From: Pleodorina starrii
Taxonomy: Eukaryota; Chlorophyta; Chlorophyceae; Chlamydomonadales; Volvocaceae
Length of the DNA stretch: 64,000 nucleotides
Reading direction: 5' to 3'
Assembly (NCBI GenBank): GCA_030267565.1
Contig: BRXU01000015.1
Location: forward strand, 2,417,001-2,481,000
A program made the position numbers and the translations under genes. The notes under the pieces are model-generated. The model worked only from the letters and a program-made list of their open reading frames with translations, was not told the origin of the DNA and searched no databases. Below, in pieces: positions 23,801 to 34,304 of this stretch. How positions within the stretch are numbered: the first letter of the stretch is position 1; each line of letters begins with the position of its first letter.

Positions 23801-26800
23801 CGCCGCAACCGCCGCAACCCTAATCGCCGCAACCGTAACCGCCGCAACCGCCGCAACGCTGCATTGTGGGCTCCGGGTCCGTTCGCTAACGCCGTCTTCG
23901 TCTCCGCTGCGGTATCATTTTTTACCCCTCGCTTCCATTGGCCTTCCTGGAGGTGCCCAGTGCTTCGGCGCGCCTCCGTTGTTTCGGTGACACGACGGAT
24001 CTTCCTTCAAACGAACGAACGAACGAACGGGCGACGTTCCGATCGGTCTGGAGGTCCTCCGCCACGCAGTAACGCCAACAACGGCGGACTTCGGGGACCT
24101 CGTGGACCTTCGAAACCGACCGGCGGACCTCCATTGGGGGGTGGCCGGACAGAGAGTGAGCCCCAATGCATGAATGGCGGATTCGCCGTCCCCCTGTCCA
24201 GCTTGCCAGCACCCTGATCCCCCCCCCTTGTCACCTTGGCGCGGAAAGGGACGGGGGGCAGCTGACAAAACCTCACTGCACTCCACTGTACTGCACTGTA
24301 CTGCACTGTACAGCCTGAGTAGCCTGTTGTGTGCCCTCCCTAACCCTAAGCGCCGGCCCACTCACCCACCCACCCACCCACCCACCCACGCGGCAAGCTG
24401 CGCTCGGAGGCGGGGGCCCTGGCAACACCCTTCGCACTCACTGCTCCCCCCCTCGCCCTCCACGAGGCGGGGGCCCTTCCACTTTTATTACCTTGGGGCT
24501 CGGGGTGGCCGTGAACCCAAAGTACGTCAGCCCCCGGGGTTGCTGCCGGGGCTGAGGCCGCCGGCTGCTCGGCGCCCCGCCGCCACCGCCGCCGGCTCCG
24601 CGCGCGGCTCCGGAACCGCCGGATCCCAGCGCTCCGGCCAAGATCTGGTGGATCTGATCTGTCGTACCGTGGCCGTGGTGGCGGTGCGCCTCGTCCGCGA
24701 TGACCGCGATCCGGGACTGGAGGGGCGGGGAGGGAGGGGGAGGGTGTTGGGGGTTGGGGAACTGGGTTGGGGAATGTTGGGCGGGGTGGCGGCCCGAAGG
24801 GCCCGGGCGGCCCTCACTGCGCCATCCCGCCTCAGCGCATCTCCCCCGCTAAGGCGGCCCCCTCCCCTCAGCCTCAGCCCCAGCCCAGCCCAGCCCGAAT
24901 CCCCCACGCCCCGTGGACCCCTCCCCATTCCCTGAGTCAGCCAACTGCCAACTTGTCATGTCGTATTGCCGTACTTCCCAAACCCCAGCCGCCAGTCCCA
25001 TCCCCTCTCACCAGCCCGCCGCCCTCGCCCCCTCCGCCCGCCGCCGCAGCTCCCGGCCTGGCCCGTCCGCCTCCCGCCCGCCACAACGTCGCCAGCTTCT
25101 GCACCGTGGTGAGCACCAGGGAGGGCCGCCCCGGGGAGCCCAACGGCGCAGCCAGGAAGCCGGACAGCTCGGCGGTGGTGGAGGCGCGCCGCAGACCGCC
25201 GGCGGGGCGGCCATTCCCTGCGAGGAGCCGATGCGCGTGCGGCAAGGAGGGGCTGGAGGGGCCTTATCGACACTGCCCCCCCCCCGGGTGACCCGGCTGC
25301 GTGTTGAGTGACATGCTGACATCCCTCCCGCACCTCAGTGGGCCTGGAGGTGGTTGTAGTGGTTGGGGTGGTTATCCCCGCCCCAAGACCTCCGCTCCAC
25401 CCACCCACCCACCCACCCACGAGCGCCCCCGCCCCCCTCCGCCCCGGTTCCTTCCCCCCCCCCCGCCCTCCCCCTCGTCCTCCTACCCCTCCAGAACGCC
25501 TCCACGCACTCCCCCAGCTGTCGGTCCAGCTGCAGTCGGTCGTTGAGCACCAGGACAGTGCCCACACAGCCGCCCCCGCAGTCGGGCCAACCCGCCAGGG
25601 CCACCGCCAACGCAGCGATCGTGAAGCTCTTGCCGCTGCCGGTCGAGTGCTGGGGGGCGGGCGGGGGGGGGCGGGGGGGCGGGCGGGGGCGGGGCGTTAT
25701 CCACGTATAGGCCGGGGGGGAGGGTAGGTGGGTGGTTGGGAGGGAGAGGGGGCAGGGAGAAGAACAAGCGGGCTGGTTGACATCGCCCGGGGGGGACCTG
25801 AGGGTAGAGGGGGAAATGAGAGCGCGAGCCTGAGGGGAGGCAAGCGTTCGCGGAGAGGGGTGAGGGGTGTGAGGGGTGTGAGGGTTGAGGGATGGGGTGC
25901 GCGCACCCACAGGGGACCCTCAGCTGGCCACCAACCCCGACCAACCGTCGTGCCGTCCTGCCAACGAACAACCACCAACCAACCAACCGACCTGCAGGAG
26001 GTAGTTGACGGGTGCGGGTGCGGTGCCATCCCAGTACACCGCCTCGAGCAGGCTGGAGACCGCGTCAAGCTACGGTAGGTGGGGGAGGGGGAGGGGGAGA
26101 GGGAGGGTGCGGGTGGCTGGGGGTAGGGAGGACGGGCTGCGCGTACGGTAAACGACGACGTACCGCGCACAGTACAGCGCAGCGATACGATGCGAACGGT
26201 ATGTACGACGGGGCGCGGCAACCTCCCTCCTCCCCTGGAGCTGCTGGGTCGTTGGGGCCGCTTTGGGGCCGTAACGTGGGACCGCAGCCGTTTTGTGGCC
26301 CTGCTTTGTTCTTTCCATTTGGTGCACCGTTTGCGTGCAACCGGCGCCCGTGCAAGATGTCGAACGGGCGGGCGGGCGTGCCCCCGTGCGGGAGTTGTGT
26401 TCCCGTTCGGGAGTTGTGCGTGCGTGTGAGTGCGTATGCGGTGGGAGGGAGGGAGGGGCGCAGCTGTGCCCTTGTGCGTGGCGCGGAGGGCAGGGATGTC
26501 CGCATGTGAACGAACGACTGAATTGGGGGAGGAGCCTCGGTCGGTCGGTCGGTCGGTGGGTCGGTCGGAGGAGATGTGGGTCGCACCTGATGAGGCCGCG
26601 GCTGAGGGGGGGCTGCGTCAGGCTGATGGCCGGGGGAGACAGAGGAGGCGAGGCCCCTCACAAACACCTCCTGGGCGAGTCGCAGCACGCGCTCCCTGAC
26701 GCCGTCCGCAGTCCCGCGGTCGATACATCGCGTGGGTGGTCCATATGCCACGGATGCCCGCCCCTCCTCGTCGACCGCTGCTCTGGATTCTGAAGTTCCC

Positions 26801-26817
26801 GGCGCCAGACTGGCCAT
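17863..26817 (-). CDS. HsdR-like (type I restriction enzyme R subunit) superfamily 2 helicase/translocase
   Basis: Minus-strand exons: 26817-26587, 26069-25992, 25649-25487, 25217-25012, 24716-24492, 23606-22929, 22567-22448, 22309-22261, 21916-21695, 21509-20213, 19947-19781, 19481-19129, 18628-18497, 18180-17915, all in phase. Motifs by residue: RPHQLDAVSSLLEAV (73-87), Walker A STGSGKS (105-111), DEAH (234-237), GFTATP (about 293-298), YSPYHAYTMRSAVQDGF, MVVARSR, AFSGT, motif V LLVVCSKYETGYDDP (near 1070), motif VI VQVLGRLNR (near 1100). These motifs and their order fit HsdR, which translocates double-stranded DNA. Only 77 residues precede the helicase, so the usual N-terminal nuclease is missing or upstream. 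A ~400-residue Ser/Gly/Asp/Glu-rich insert with a KRRRR cluster, suggesting nuclear import, lies before motif V. If exon 14 is not spliced it stops at 17863. If spliced, it runs in frame into the TFIIS-like exons. Confidence 0.85.
18364..18428 (+). repeat. GAGTACGG octamer array (about 8 units)
   Basis: Tandem GAGTACGG units with point variants (CAGAGTACGG, GGGGTACGG), in the intron between 18497 and 18180. Confidence 0.9.
18975..19047 (+). repeat. AT-rich AATAATAAA low-complexity tract
   Basis: Repeated ATAATAAA and AGTAATAAA units, in the intron between 19129 and 18628. It stands out sharply from the GC-rich surroundings. Confidence 0.9.
23748..23862 (+). repeat. CCGCAACC(CTAA) minisatellite
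   Basis: Irregular tandem units of CCGCAA alternate with CCCTAA or CCGTAA, in an HsdR-like intron. It is adjacent to dispersed repeat copy B. The CCCTAA parts resemble telomere-type sequence. Confidence 0.85.
23870..23928 (+). repeat. Dispersed intronic repeat, copy B
   Basis: Plus-strand match to the reverse complement of 2011-2064, sharing TTCGCTAACGCCGTC and CTCCGCTGCGGTATCATTTT. It lies in the HsdR-like intron between 24492 and 23606. Confidence 0.8.
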
Positions 26818-29800
26818 GAGGTCAGGACCGCACCGACGTCGCGCATGGCACTGGGTGTGACATAAGCCTAAGCTAAGCGCCCAATTTTAACTGCTACGCA
26901 GCACCATTGAGATGGCTGTGAATGTGTTGGGTGGGTGGCTCTGCTTGGGATTGATTTTCAGGTTCGTCGTGGCGTTCGGCAAAACGTGAATTCGGCTTGA
27001 ATGAACCAAAGCAACGAATAACTTCAGCTGTGGCTTTTTATTGAAGAAAAACCAGGCCACCTTGAAATTTTCGACGTGTTTAGCCTGTGTTTAGCCATGG
27101 ATCATGAATCATGGATCATGGATGTTACAAGCTTCAATGAGCTCGTACGGCTCAAACGAACCCGGAGGCTCATGAACCGCCTCAGTCGCGTGTTTAGCCA
27201 AAATTTTGCGTGGCTTGGACGCACGCCGTATTCACAAAGTACTGTTACGAAAAGGCAGCGCGTCTTTGGGCTTTGTTTTGCCTGCTTTATTCTTTCTGTT
27301 ACTGTACTAATTGAGCTTCAGGTATCAAGTTGTGCTCGTTGGGCTTCGGTTGTGGTGTCTCAGCTGAATTCAAGTAGGCCGCCGTGTACAGGCCAAATAA
27401 TGTATATGCTATGTTATGGGAGCGCAGCAGTATGGAGTGAAAGGTGCGGCCATTTACGGCAAACCGCACCCGTTGCCGCGGAGAGGCCCTTAGTAAGAAG
27501 GCTGCAGCACTCCACTCCGTTCCGTTATCTTAGTCAATTTAGAGAAGAGGCAATCCGAGACAAAATTACGTGCAATATGCGCTGAAATGTTGCTCAGTTG
27601 CTGGACAGACTTCGAGGCGGTCCCCTGACGGTCTATCTTCACCTGAACTACCTGGGGGCCTTGCGGGCAGGGGATTGCGGGGTGCGGAGAGGCAGGTTGA
27701 TTCATTTTAAAACGTTTGAGGGCGTATAGCTTAAGCCAGATGCAATAAGTTGTATACTTGACAGAATCACAGATGAAGGTCCTTAACACGGCCCGCAAAC
27801 TGCGAGGAAGGCGGGCGAAGCGTTCTGCATGGCGAAAGCACGCGGAAACTCACCCGTGCTGACCAAACACTTTGGAAGATAACTGCTGGCATTTGTACAA
27901 TCTTAACTCGCCCAGTCCTCATCATATTTGTTATGGCGGTCCAAATCAGGGTAATAACGGAAGTCAGTACGAGGGCCGAGGCCCGTCGCTGCCAAACCAG
28001 GTCTACTGTTGTCCGCCACAGGTCATGGGGACGGAGCGGACCTCACCGAGCCCGAGACTTCAACGAGTCCGCAATGATCCTAAGCCAACAAGAGGAAGCG
28101 CGAAAGGGAAGCCCGGGGAGCCCGGGGTCCCAACTCCGCTTCACGGTAGCCGCGCCCAGGCTGTTACCCAGCCTGCCGGACTTACCGGTCGGACAGCAGC
28201 TCAAACTGCCCTAACCATTGCTGGCCTTCGGTTGGTCGAGGGTGCGGCCACTCAGGCGGCGTTGAAGTTCAATGTGGAGTTGTGGACACAGTTACAGAGA
28301 GTCGGAATAAGTCGAATGTGGGATTTGAACAACCTTCGCAGAGCATAGCAATAAGCATACCACACCATAACACAACCTTCGCACCACGAGAGGCTGTTCC
28401 GGGGCTGAAATTGGGCCGGCTCCGGCCCTGGGTCCGGGTCGGGGTAAGTCAGCAGCCTCCGGGGAAGGAAAGGGGTGGCCGGCGACCGAGGGCAAAGAGG
28501 GTCGTTGAGCTGTCACGAACGGATCAAAGGAGGGCGGGCCTCGACGGCCCGCGCGGCCGCGAAGCGACGGAGCCGGGGCCTGAAGGCGGGCGGGGCGGTG
28601 GCGGTGGCAAACAGCGGCGCCGCGCCGGGAGCGTGAGAGAAAGAGAGTCCGAGCAGCCAAGGGCTTGAGCGGGGCCAAGTCTGGTGCCGGCTGCCGGGTG
28701 CGCATTAACAACGCCCCGCGGGCAGGGTTTCTCCAGACGCACGTCGCTGAGCCACCCGCGCTTGCTGGGGCGGCACAGACCAACCGTCGGGGCCAGTCTT
28801 GCGGCACGTCGGTGCGTGTCAGCAGTTCTGCACCTATGAAGAAAGGTGCAGCTGTGACGGTTGCTGGCTACAAAGGCAGCACACATGGCCGGTTGGGGTT
28901 GCTGGAGTTGAAACTTGCCTGAGGTTCACGCAGGGTAGACTTCCGCGCTTGGCAGGCGAGAATAGTTAAGACGAAACACCGCCTCAGGAGGGTAAAGGCG
29001 GCGTCCACAAGAGCAGCCAATAACGCCATAAGCACAAAATTACTCAACGCGAGGTCTTGAGAGGAAGGATGTCATCGCGCACAGAGTTCAGCCGTTTGGG
29101 TTTCTTTCCGGGCAAGGTAAGACGTGTGGGCAAGGACGCCCGCCGTCCGGATCCCGTAGGTACAGCCCCAATCAGCTGTATTTGGAGCCGCAAAATGCCT
29201 GACTAAATTTATAATGCAACTAATGGCAATTTTCATTAATCTCTGTCCGTCGAACGGACAATGGCAGCTACAGCTTGGCCGGAACGGCCGGGGTCACCCG
29301 CTGAGTAGCTGCTCGCTACGCTAACTGCCCAAACGTTCTCACAAATGCCATAGGATGCCATGTATTGCTTTAAATTATTTAATGCTACTTGAATTGGTTA
29401 ACTGAGCAGCTGGTGGTAGTGTTATTATGCGCCGCGTATGTCGGCCTGTTCGGGCAGAGCGACGGCTCAATGCATAAATTCATATAATATACGCCAGTAG
29501 AATTGCACGGCGATACCTACCTTGCCCTTAGCTGGATCGGCAGCTATTCATCTGATTGGTCCCCTTCGATACTAACGGTCCGTACTACACTTCACAGACG
29601 GCTTCGGTGGTATAATAAACAGTCATACACGCAAAAATGAGTTCAGGTGTTGGTCTTTATTGCCCCACTGGACGTAGCTTATCTATCATACTTAAAGCGG
29701 CTTCGCAGTCCTCGACGTTGCAAATCTATCCACTCAAAGACATGGTCTCAGCATTAAAAACAAAGGTCGATTGCAAATGGCTTAGTTGCTGAAAGAACTT

Positions 29801-29880
29801 GTGCGTGCACAATACTTGGCTACCGAACAGTCGACGACCGAAGGTCGGTAGCACAAAGCCTGCAGCAGCAATCTGCACAG
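26818..29880. other. AT-richer region without a recognised gene
   Basis: This separates the HsdR-like start (-) from the pherophorin promoter (+). It should hold the upstream region of the former. Open frames at 27076-27585 (169 codons) and 27872-28348 (158 codons) have no recognisable domain, and no splice-linked coding partner was found. GC rises again at 28390-28800. A small hairpin (CTACCGA ... TCGGTAG) is at about 29820-29851. No transposase, reverse transcriptase or terminal repeat was seen. Confidence 0.5.
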
Positions 29881-29882
29881 GA

Positions 29883-29897
29883 TTTTTATAATAAATA
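29883..29897 (+). promoter_or_regulatory. TATA-like element of the pherophorin gene
   Basis: TTTTTATAATAAATA lies about 90-100 bp before the pherophorin ATG, in a suitable place for a core promoter. Confidence 0.5.
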
Positions 29898-29986
29898 GGT
29901 ACACTTAAAAAATGGAGTCATCATCATGTTTGCACTTCGACCTATCGTAACTTCTACGCAACGCGCAGGTCGCCGAGTGTTGTAAG

Positions 29987-32900
29987 ATGATGCTGCAGCC
30001 ATATCTTTTACCAGTAAAAGCTGTGTCGAACTTGGCACTGCTGCTGGCGATTGTCGCGGCGTCCATAGGCGCTGTGATGGGCACCACTGCTGCTTACTGC
30101 GCCACAGCGGAGCGGGTGTTGCTTCCTTATAATGCAACAAGCATGTCTGGACCCATGACCGACATCCAAGTCGCGGGCAGCCCGGGGTCCGCGACACTTT
30201 TCACAAATACGCCGCGCATCGGCGACATCACGATTCAGGTCGACTACGTGCAAACCTACGACCCACTCTCGGCAAACATCCCTCCCTCGCCCCCGCAAGC
30301 CTCCTGGGGGATTTTCCTCCGTGATGACTTTATGCGGTCGAACATCTTTTGGGTGGGCGATGACTGGGGAGTCGGCGGGTAAGTGGGAGCCGGGAGAAGG
30401 GGGGGCTCAGCGGGTTGTCCCTCGAAGAAGCCGGTTACACGGAGTCGGGCGGGAGACGAGGATCTCTCCTAACCGCCCGCAACCTCTGCTTGCTGCCGAG
30501 CCGCAAGAACGCCCTGTGGGCCCTGTGCACAACCGAGCCGCACAAAACCCTGCACCCCGACCCCGCGCACGCACACGTGCAAACAACTACATCTACCCAC
30601 CCACCCACCCAACCAACCAACAACCCAACTCCTCCCATCCCCACACGTGCAGGTGGGTCTGCCAGGAGCCGGTGCTGACGCTCACCCGGGAGCTCAGCCC
30701 CTCCGCCTCCGCCTTCAACGTCACCTTCAGCCGCGCCTACCTGCAACGCGTGGGCCTGGAAACCTGCTCCGAAACCAGTTTTGCCTTCGCGGCGCGCGTC
30801 GAGTCGTACGGCCTGGTCCCGGGCGACGGCCGCACCCCCGTCTGGAACTTGTACACGCAGTACGTGTCCTGGTATCAGGACATCTCGTGCTCCGGTCCGC
30901 CCCTCAGCTACGCGCCCTTCTCCCTCACCTACTGCCCTTGCTCGCCGCCGCCGCCGCCCGCCTCCCCGCCCTCCCCGCCCTCCCCGCCGCCGCCGCCCTC
31001 CCCGCCGCCGCCGCCCTCCTGCGGCTCCTCCTACTCCCTGCGCCGCGACGGCGCGCCGACGCCCCCCGACGGCTTCTCCGCGCCCGTACTGTACGACAAG
31101 AACGGCGCAATCTACGCCGCGGACTCCGCCGGCCGGTCCGACACGGTGGCGGGATCCGGCCAGTTGTACGTCAAGCCGCTGGCCGGCACACCAGGGAACC
31201 TGACGCTGGACGTGTTGCTCAACCTTCCCGCCAAAACGGAGCTCCACTGGCAGTTGTACAACGAATTTACGTACGACCAGGCGGTTTGGACGACGGACTG
31301 GATGACGGGCGAGGAATCGTGCATCGGCAGCCCCTTCAACTACCTCAACGCCCGCAGGATCCTTGACGCGCCCACCTCCAAGCTCACCATCACCTTCCCG
31401 CTCGCCGACCTGACGGCCCTGGGCCTCACGCCCTGCACCGAATGGTCCTTCATCCTCATCCTCCGAATCCACCCACAAGCCACCGCCGCGGACTACTACC
31501 TCGCCGGCGATTGGGGCGGCTGCAGCCGCGACGGCTCCGACCGGTCCTGGCCCATCACCCGCTTCGGAGTGTACTACTGCCCCTGCCCCCCCGGCGGCCT
31601 CGCCAGCCCGCCCAGCCCGCCGCCCCTGCCGCCGCCCTCGCCGCCGCCGCCCTTCACCGGCGACTGCGCCGCCGCGGATCGCGTCTCCCTCCCCGACAAC
31701 GCGCCCTCCGCCTCCGGCCCGCTGTCCGACATCGGCATCACCAGCGGCCCCGGCTCCGCGACCATGTACGTCAACCAGCCAGCGCCTGGTGACGTCACCT
31801 TTGTGCTCAATTACATCGCGACCGCCCGCTCCGACGCGGTGGCGGGGATTCCTGCGCTGCCGGTGGCGCGTTGGGCGGTGTACACGGAGGAGGCTTTCCT
31901 TTCCGTCGCTTATCAGTTTGCGATAGAGAAGGACTTGCCCACCGTGGGCTCTACCGCGTGCGTCGAGCCGCCGCTGGCGTCGCGCCTGAGCCTGGGGGTC
32001 GACTCCACGACCCTCAACGTAACCCTGTCCAAAGCTGACCTCATAAAGGCGGGTCTCAAGGCGTGTGCGGAAACCAAATTGGTGTTCCTGGCGCGGATCG
32101 ATTCGTACGGTGTGGTGGCCGGCGACGATCGCTACCCGATCTGGAAGCTGTATACGCAGCGTGTGGCGTGGGAGGCGCTGCAGGGTTGCACCGCCGGCGG
32201 GTCGGTGACCTACGCGCCCTTTACCCTGACGTACTGCCCCTGCTCGCCGCCGCCGGCGCCGCCGTCGCCGGCCCCGCCGTCACCGGCCCCTCCGTCACCG
32301 GTTCGGAAGCCGCCGACGCCGCCTCCGCAGCTGCCCCCATCGCCCCCTCCGCCATCGCCCTCTCCACCTTCGCCCTCTCCTCCATCGCCACCTCCGCCCT
32401 CCCCACCTCCGCCCTCTCCACCCCCGCCCTCTCCACCTCCGCCCTCCCCACCTCCGCCCTCCCCACCTCCTCCCTCGCCACCTCCTCCCTCCCCACCTCC
32501 GCCCTTACCCCCTCCGCCCTCCCCCCCTCCGCCCTCTCCATTTCCTCCTTCCCCACCTCCTCCTTCCCCACCCCCTCCTCCCCCGACTCCTCCTTCCCCA
32601 CCCCCTCCTCCCCCGACCCCTCCTTCCCCACCCCCTCCCTCCCCGACTCCTCCTTCGCCCCCTCCTCCTTCCCCAGCCCCCCCTTCTCCACCCCCGCCTT
32701 CACCGCATCCTCCTTCTCCTTCTCCACCTCCTCCTCCGCCCACGCCGCCCTCCGCTCCTCCACCCCCATCACCTCCACCTCCACCTCCATCCCCCCCGTC
32801 GCCTTCGCCTCAACCACCATCTCCTCCCCTGCCTCCTTCACCGCCGCCGTCCCCACCCTCCCCCCCGCCGTCTCCGCCCTCCCCGCCTTCCCCACCGCCA

Positions 32901-34304
32901 TCCCCACCCTCTCCCCCGCCACCGTCGCCCCCACCATCCCCACCCGAACCACCGCCGTCCCCCACCCCCCCGGCACCCCCACCACCCATCCCTCCCTCAC
33001 CGCCGCCTCCATCCCCCAATCCCCCTTCACCGCCGCCCCCGTCCCCGCACCCTCCCTCACCGCCGCCACCATCACCGAGCCCTCCCTCACCTCCGCCTCC
33101 CTCTCCGAAACCGCCTAAGCCCCCGTCACCACACCCACCGTCTCCCAAGCCGCCTTCTCCCAAACCGCCATCGCCTCCCCCTTCACCCTTCCCTCCCTCA
33201 CCCCCGCCACCTTTACCCCCGCCCCCATCGCCGCCCCCACCTTCACCCCTGCCTCCCACACCTCCGCCTCCGTCCCCTCCGCCACCGTCGCCCCCGCCTC
33301 CCCCCGCGCCCCCGCCTCCTTCGCCCCCGCCTCCCTCACCACCACCTCCTTCTCCTGACCCGCCTTCGCCCCTCCCACCCTCGCCCCTGCCACCACCATC
33401 TCCCCCACCCCCTTCACCTCCACCACCTTCGCCGCCTCCACCTTCACCTTCACCTCCAAGACCCCGTCCTCCGTCGCCTCGTCCACCATCCCCCCCCCCA
33501 CCTTCACCCCAGCCGCCATCGCCCCCACCTCCGCCACCCCCGTCGCCCCTACCTCCGTCGCCCCTCCCGCCCTCGCCCCCGCCTCCCTCACTGCCGCCGC
33601 CTTCGCCCCTCCCGCCCTCGCCCCCGCCTCCCTCAACCCCTCCTCCATCTCCCCCCTCACCATCACCGCCGCTGCTACCGCCACCGCCGCCTTCGCCCCC
33701 ACCCAACTTACCGCCGCCTCCCCCTCCCCCTCCCCCCCGCTTGATGCCTCCCCCTCCGCCCCCACCGCCCCCGCCCAGAGCCTCCCCCCCACCTCCCCCC
33801 TCTCCTAGGCCACCCTCCCCACCCCCTCCCCCACCCTCCCCTTTCCCTCCCTCCCCGCCCAGCCCCCCGCCCCCACCTCCCTCCCCCACTCCTCCCTCTC
33901 CCCCTCCCCCCTCCCCCTTGCCGCCCTCTCCCCCGCCACCCTTCCCTCCGCCGCCCTCGCCTCCTCCCCCCTCCCCCTCTCCGACCCCTCCCCCCCAAGA
34001 CCCCTCCCCGCCTCCCCCCGCTCCCCCGTCCCCGCCCCCGCCCCCGCCCCCCCCTCTCATCTTCGCCTTCACCTCCCCCTCCCCACCATCTCCCCCGCCA
34101 CCCAGACCCCCAAGGCGGCCCAAGCCACCGCGCCCCCCTCCGCCAAACACGCCATCTCCCCCCGGCACCACGCCCCCTCGGCCACCAATCCCGCTGGGCC
34201 GTCGCCGCCCACCCATCACCACCACAGGAGGGGGGCTGCCCGGCAACGATGCGCCACCCATGCTTGACATGTGGGACCGCCACCATCGCCGCCGCGGCCT
34301 CTAA
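29987..34304 (+). CDS. Pherophorin-type extracellular matrix glycoprotein, three globular domains plus long Pro-rich rod
   Basis: Two exons, 29987-30378 and 30653-34304, give 1347 residues. A signal peptide covers about residues 10-33 (NLALLLAIVAASIGAVMG). Three pherophorin (DUF3707) domains follow: about 36-227, 253-443 and 467-662. The first and third end in YAPF(S/T)LTYCPC and the second in FGVYYCPC. Short Pro/Ser linkers separate them. From about 662 to 1310 is a rod of SPPPP/SPPSP repeats, the expected substrate for prolyl hydroxylation and arabinosylation. A short basic tail ends the protein. Such proteins are secreted into the cell wall or colonial matrix. The start was chosen because it gives the signal peptide directly after a TATA-like element. 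Most pherophorins have one rod between two domains. Here the rod is C-terminal and unusually long. Confidence 0.95.
32250..34190 (+). repeat. Ser-Pro-Pro coding repeat tract
   Basis: About 650 codons of degenerate CCN-CCN-TCN repeats encode the hydroxyproline-rich rod of the pherophorin. The reverse strand is open over about 486 codons (Gly/Glu-rich), but only as a by-product of the composition. Confidence 0.95.

Noticed and set aside
32810..34270. Minus-strand open frame of 486 codons (Gly/Glu-rich) opposite the pherophorin
   Set aside because: It is the reverse reading of the SPPPP-coding repeat. The repeat has no stop codons on either strand, and the frame has no non-repetitive part or domain.
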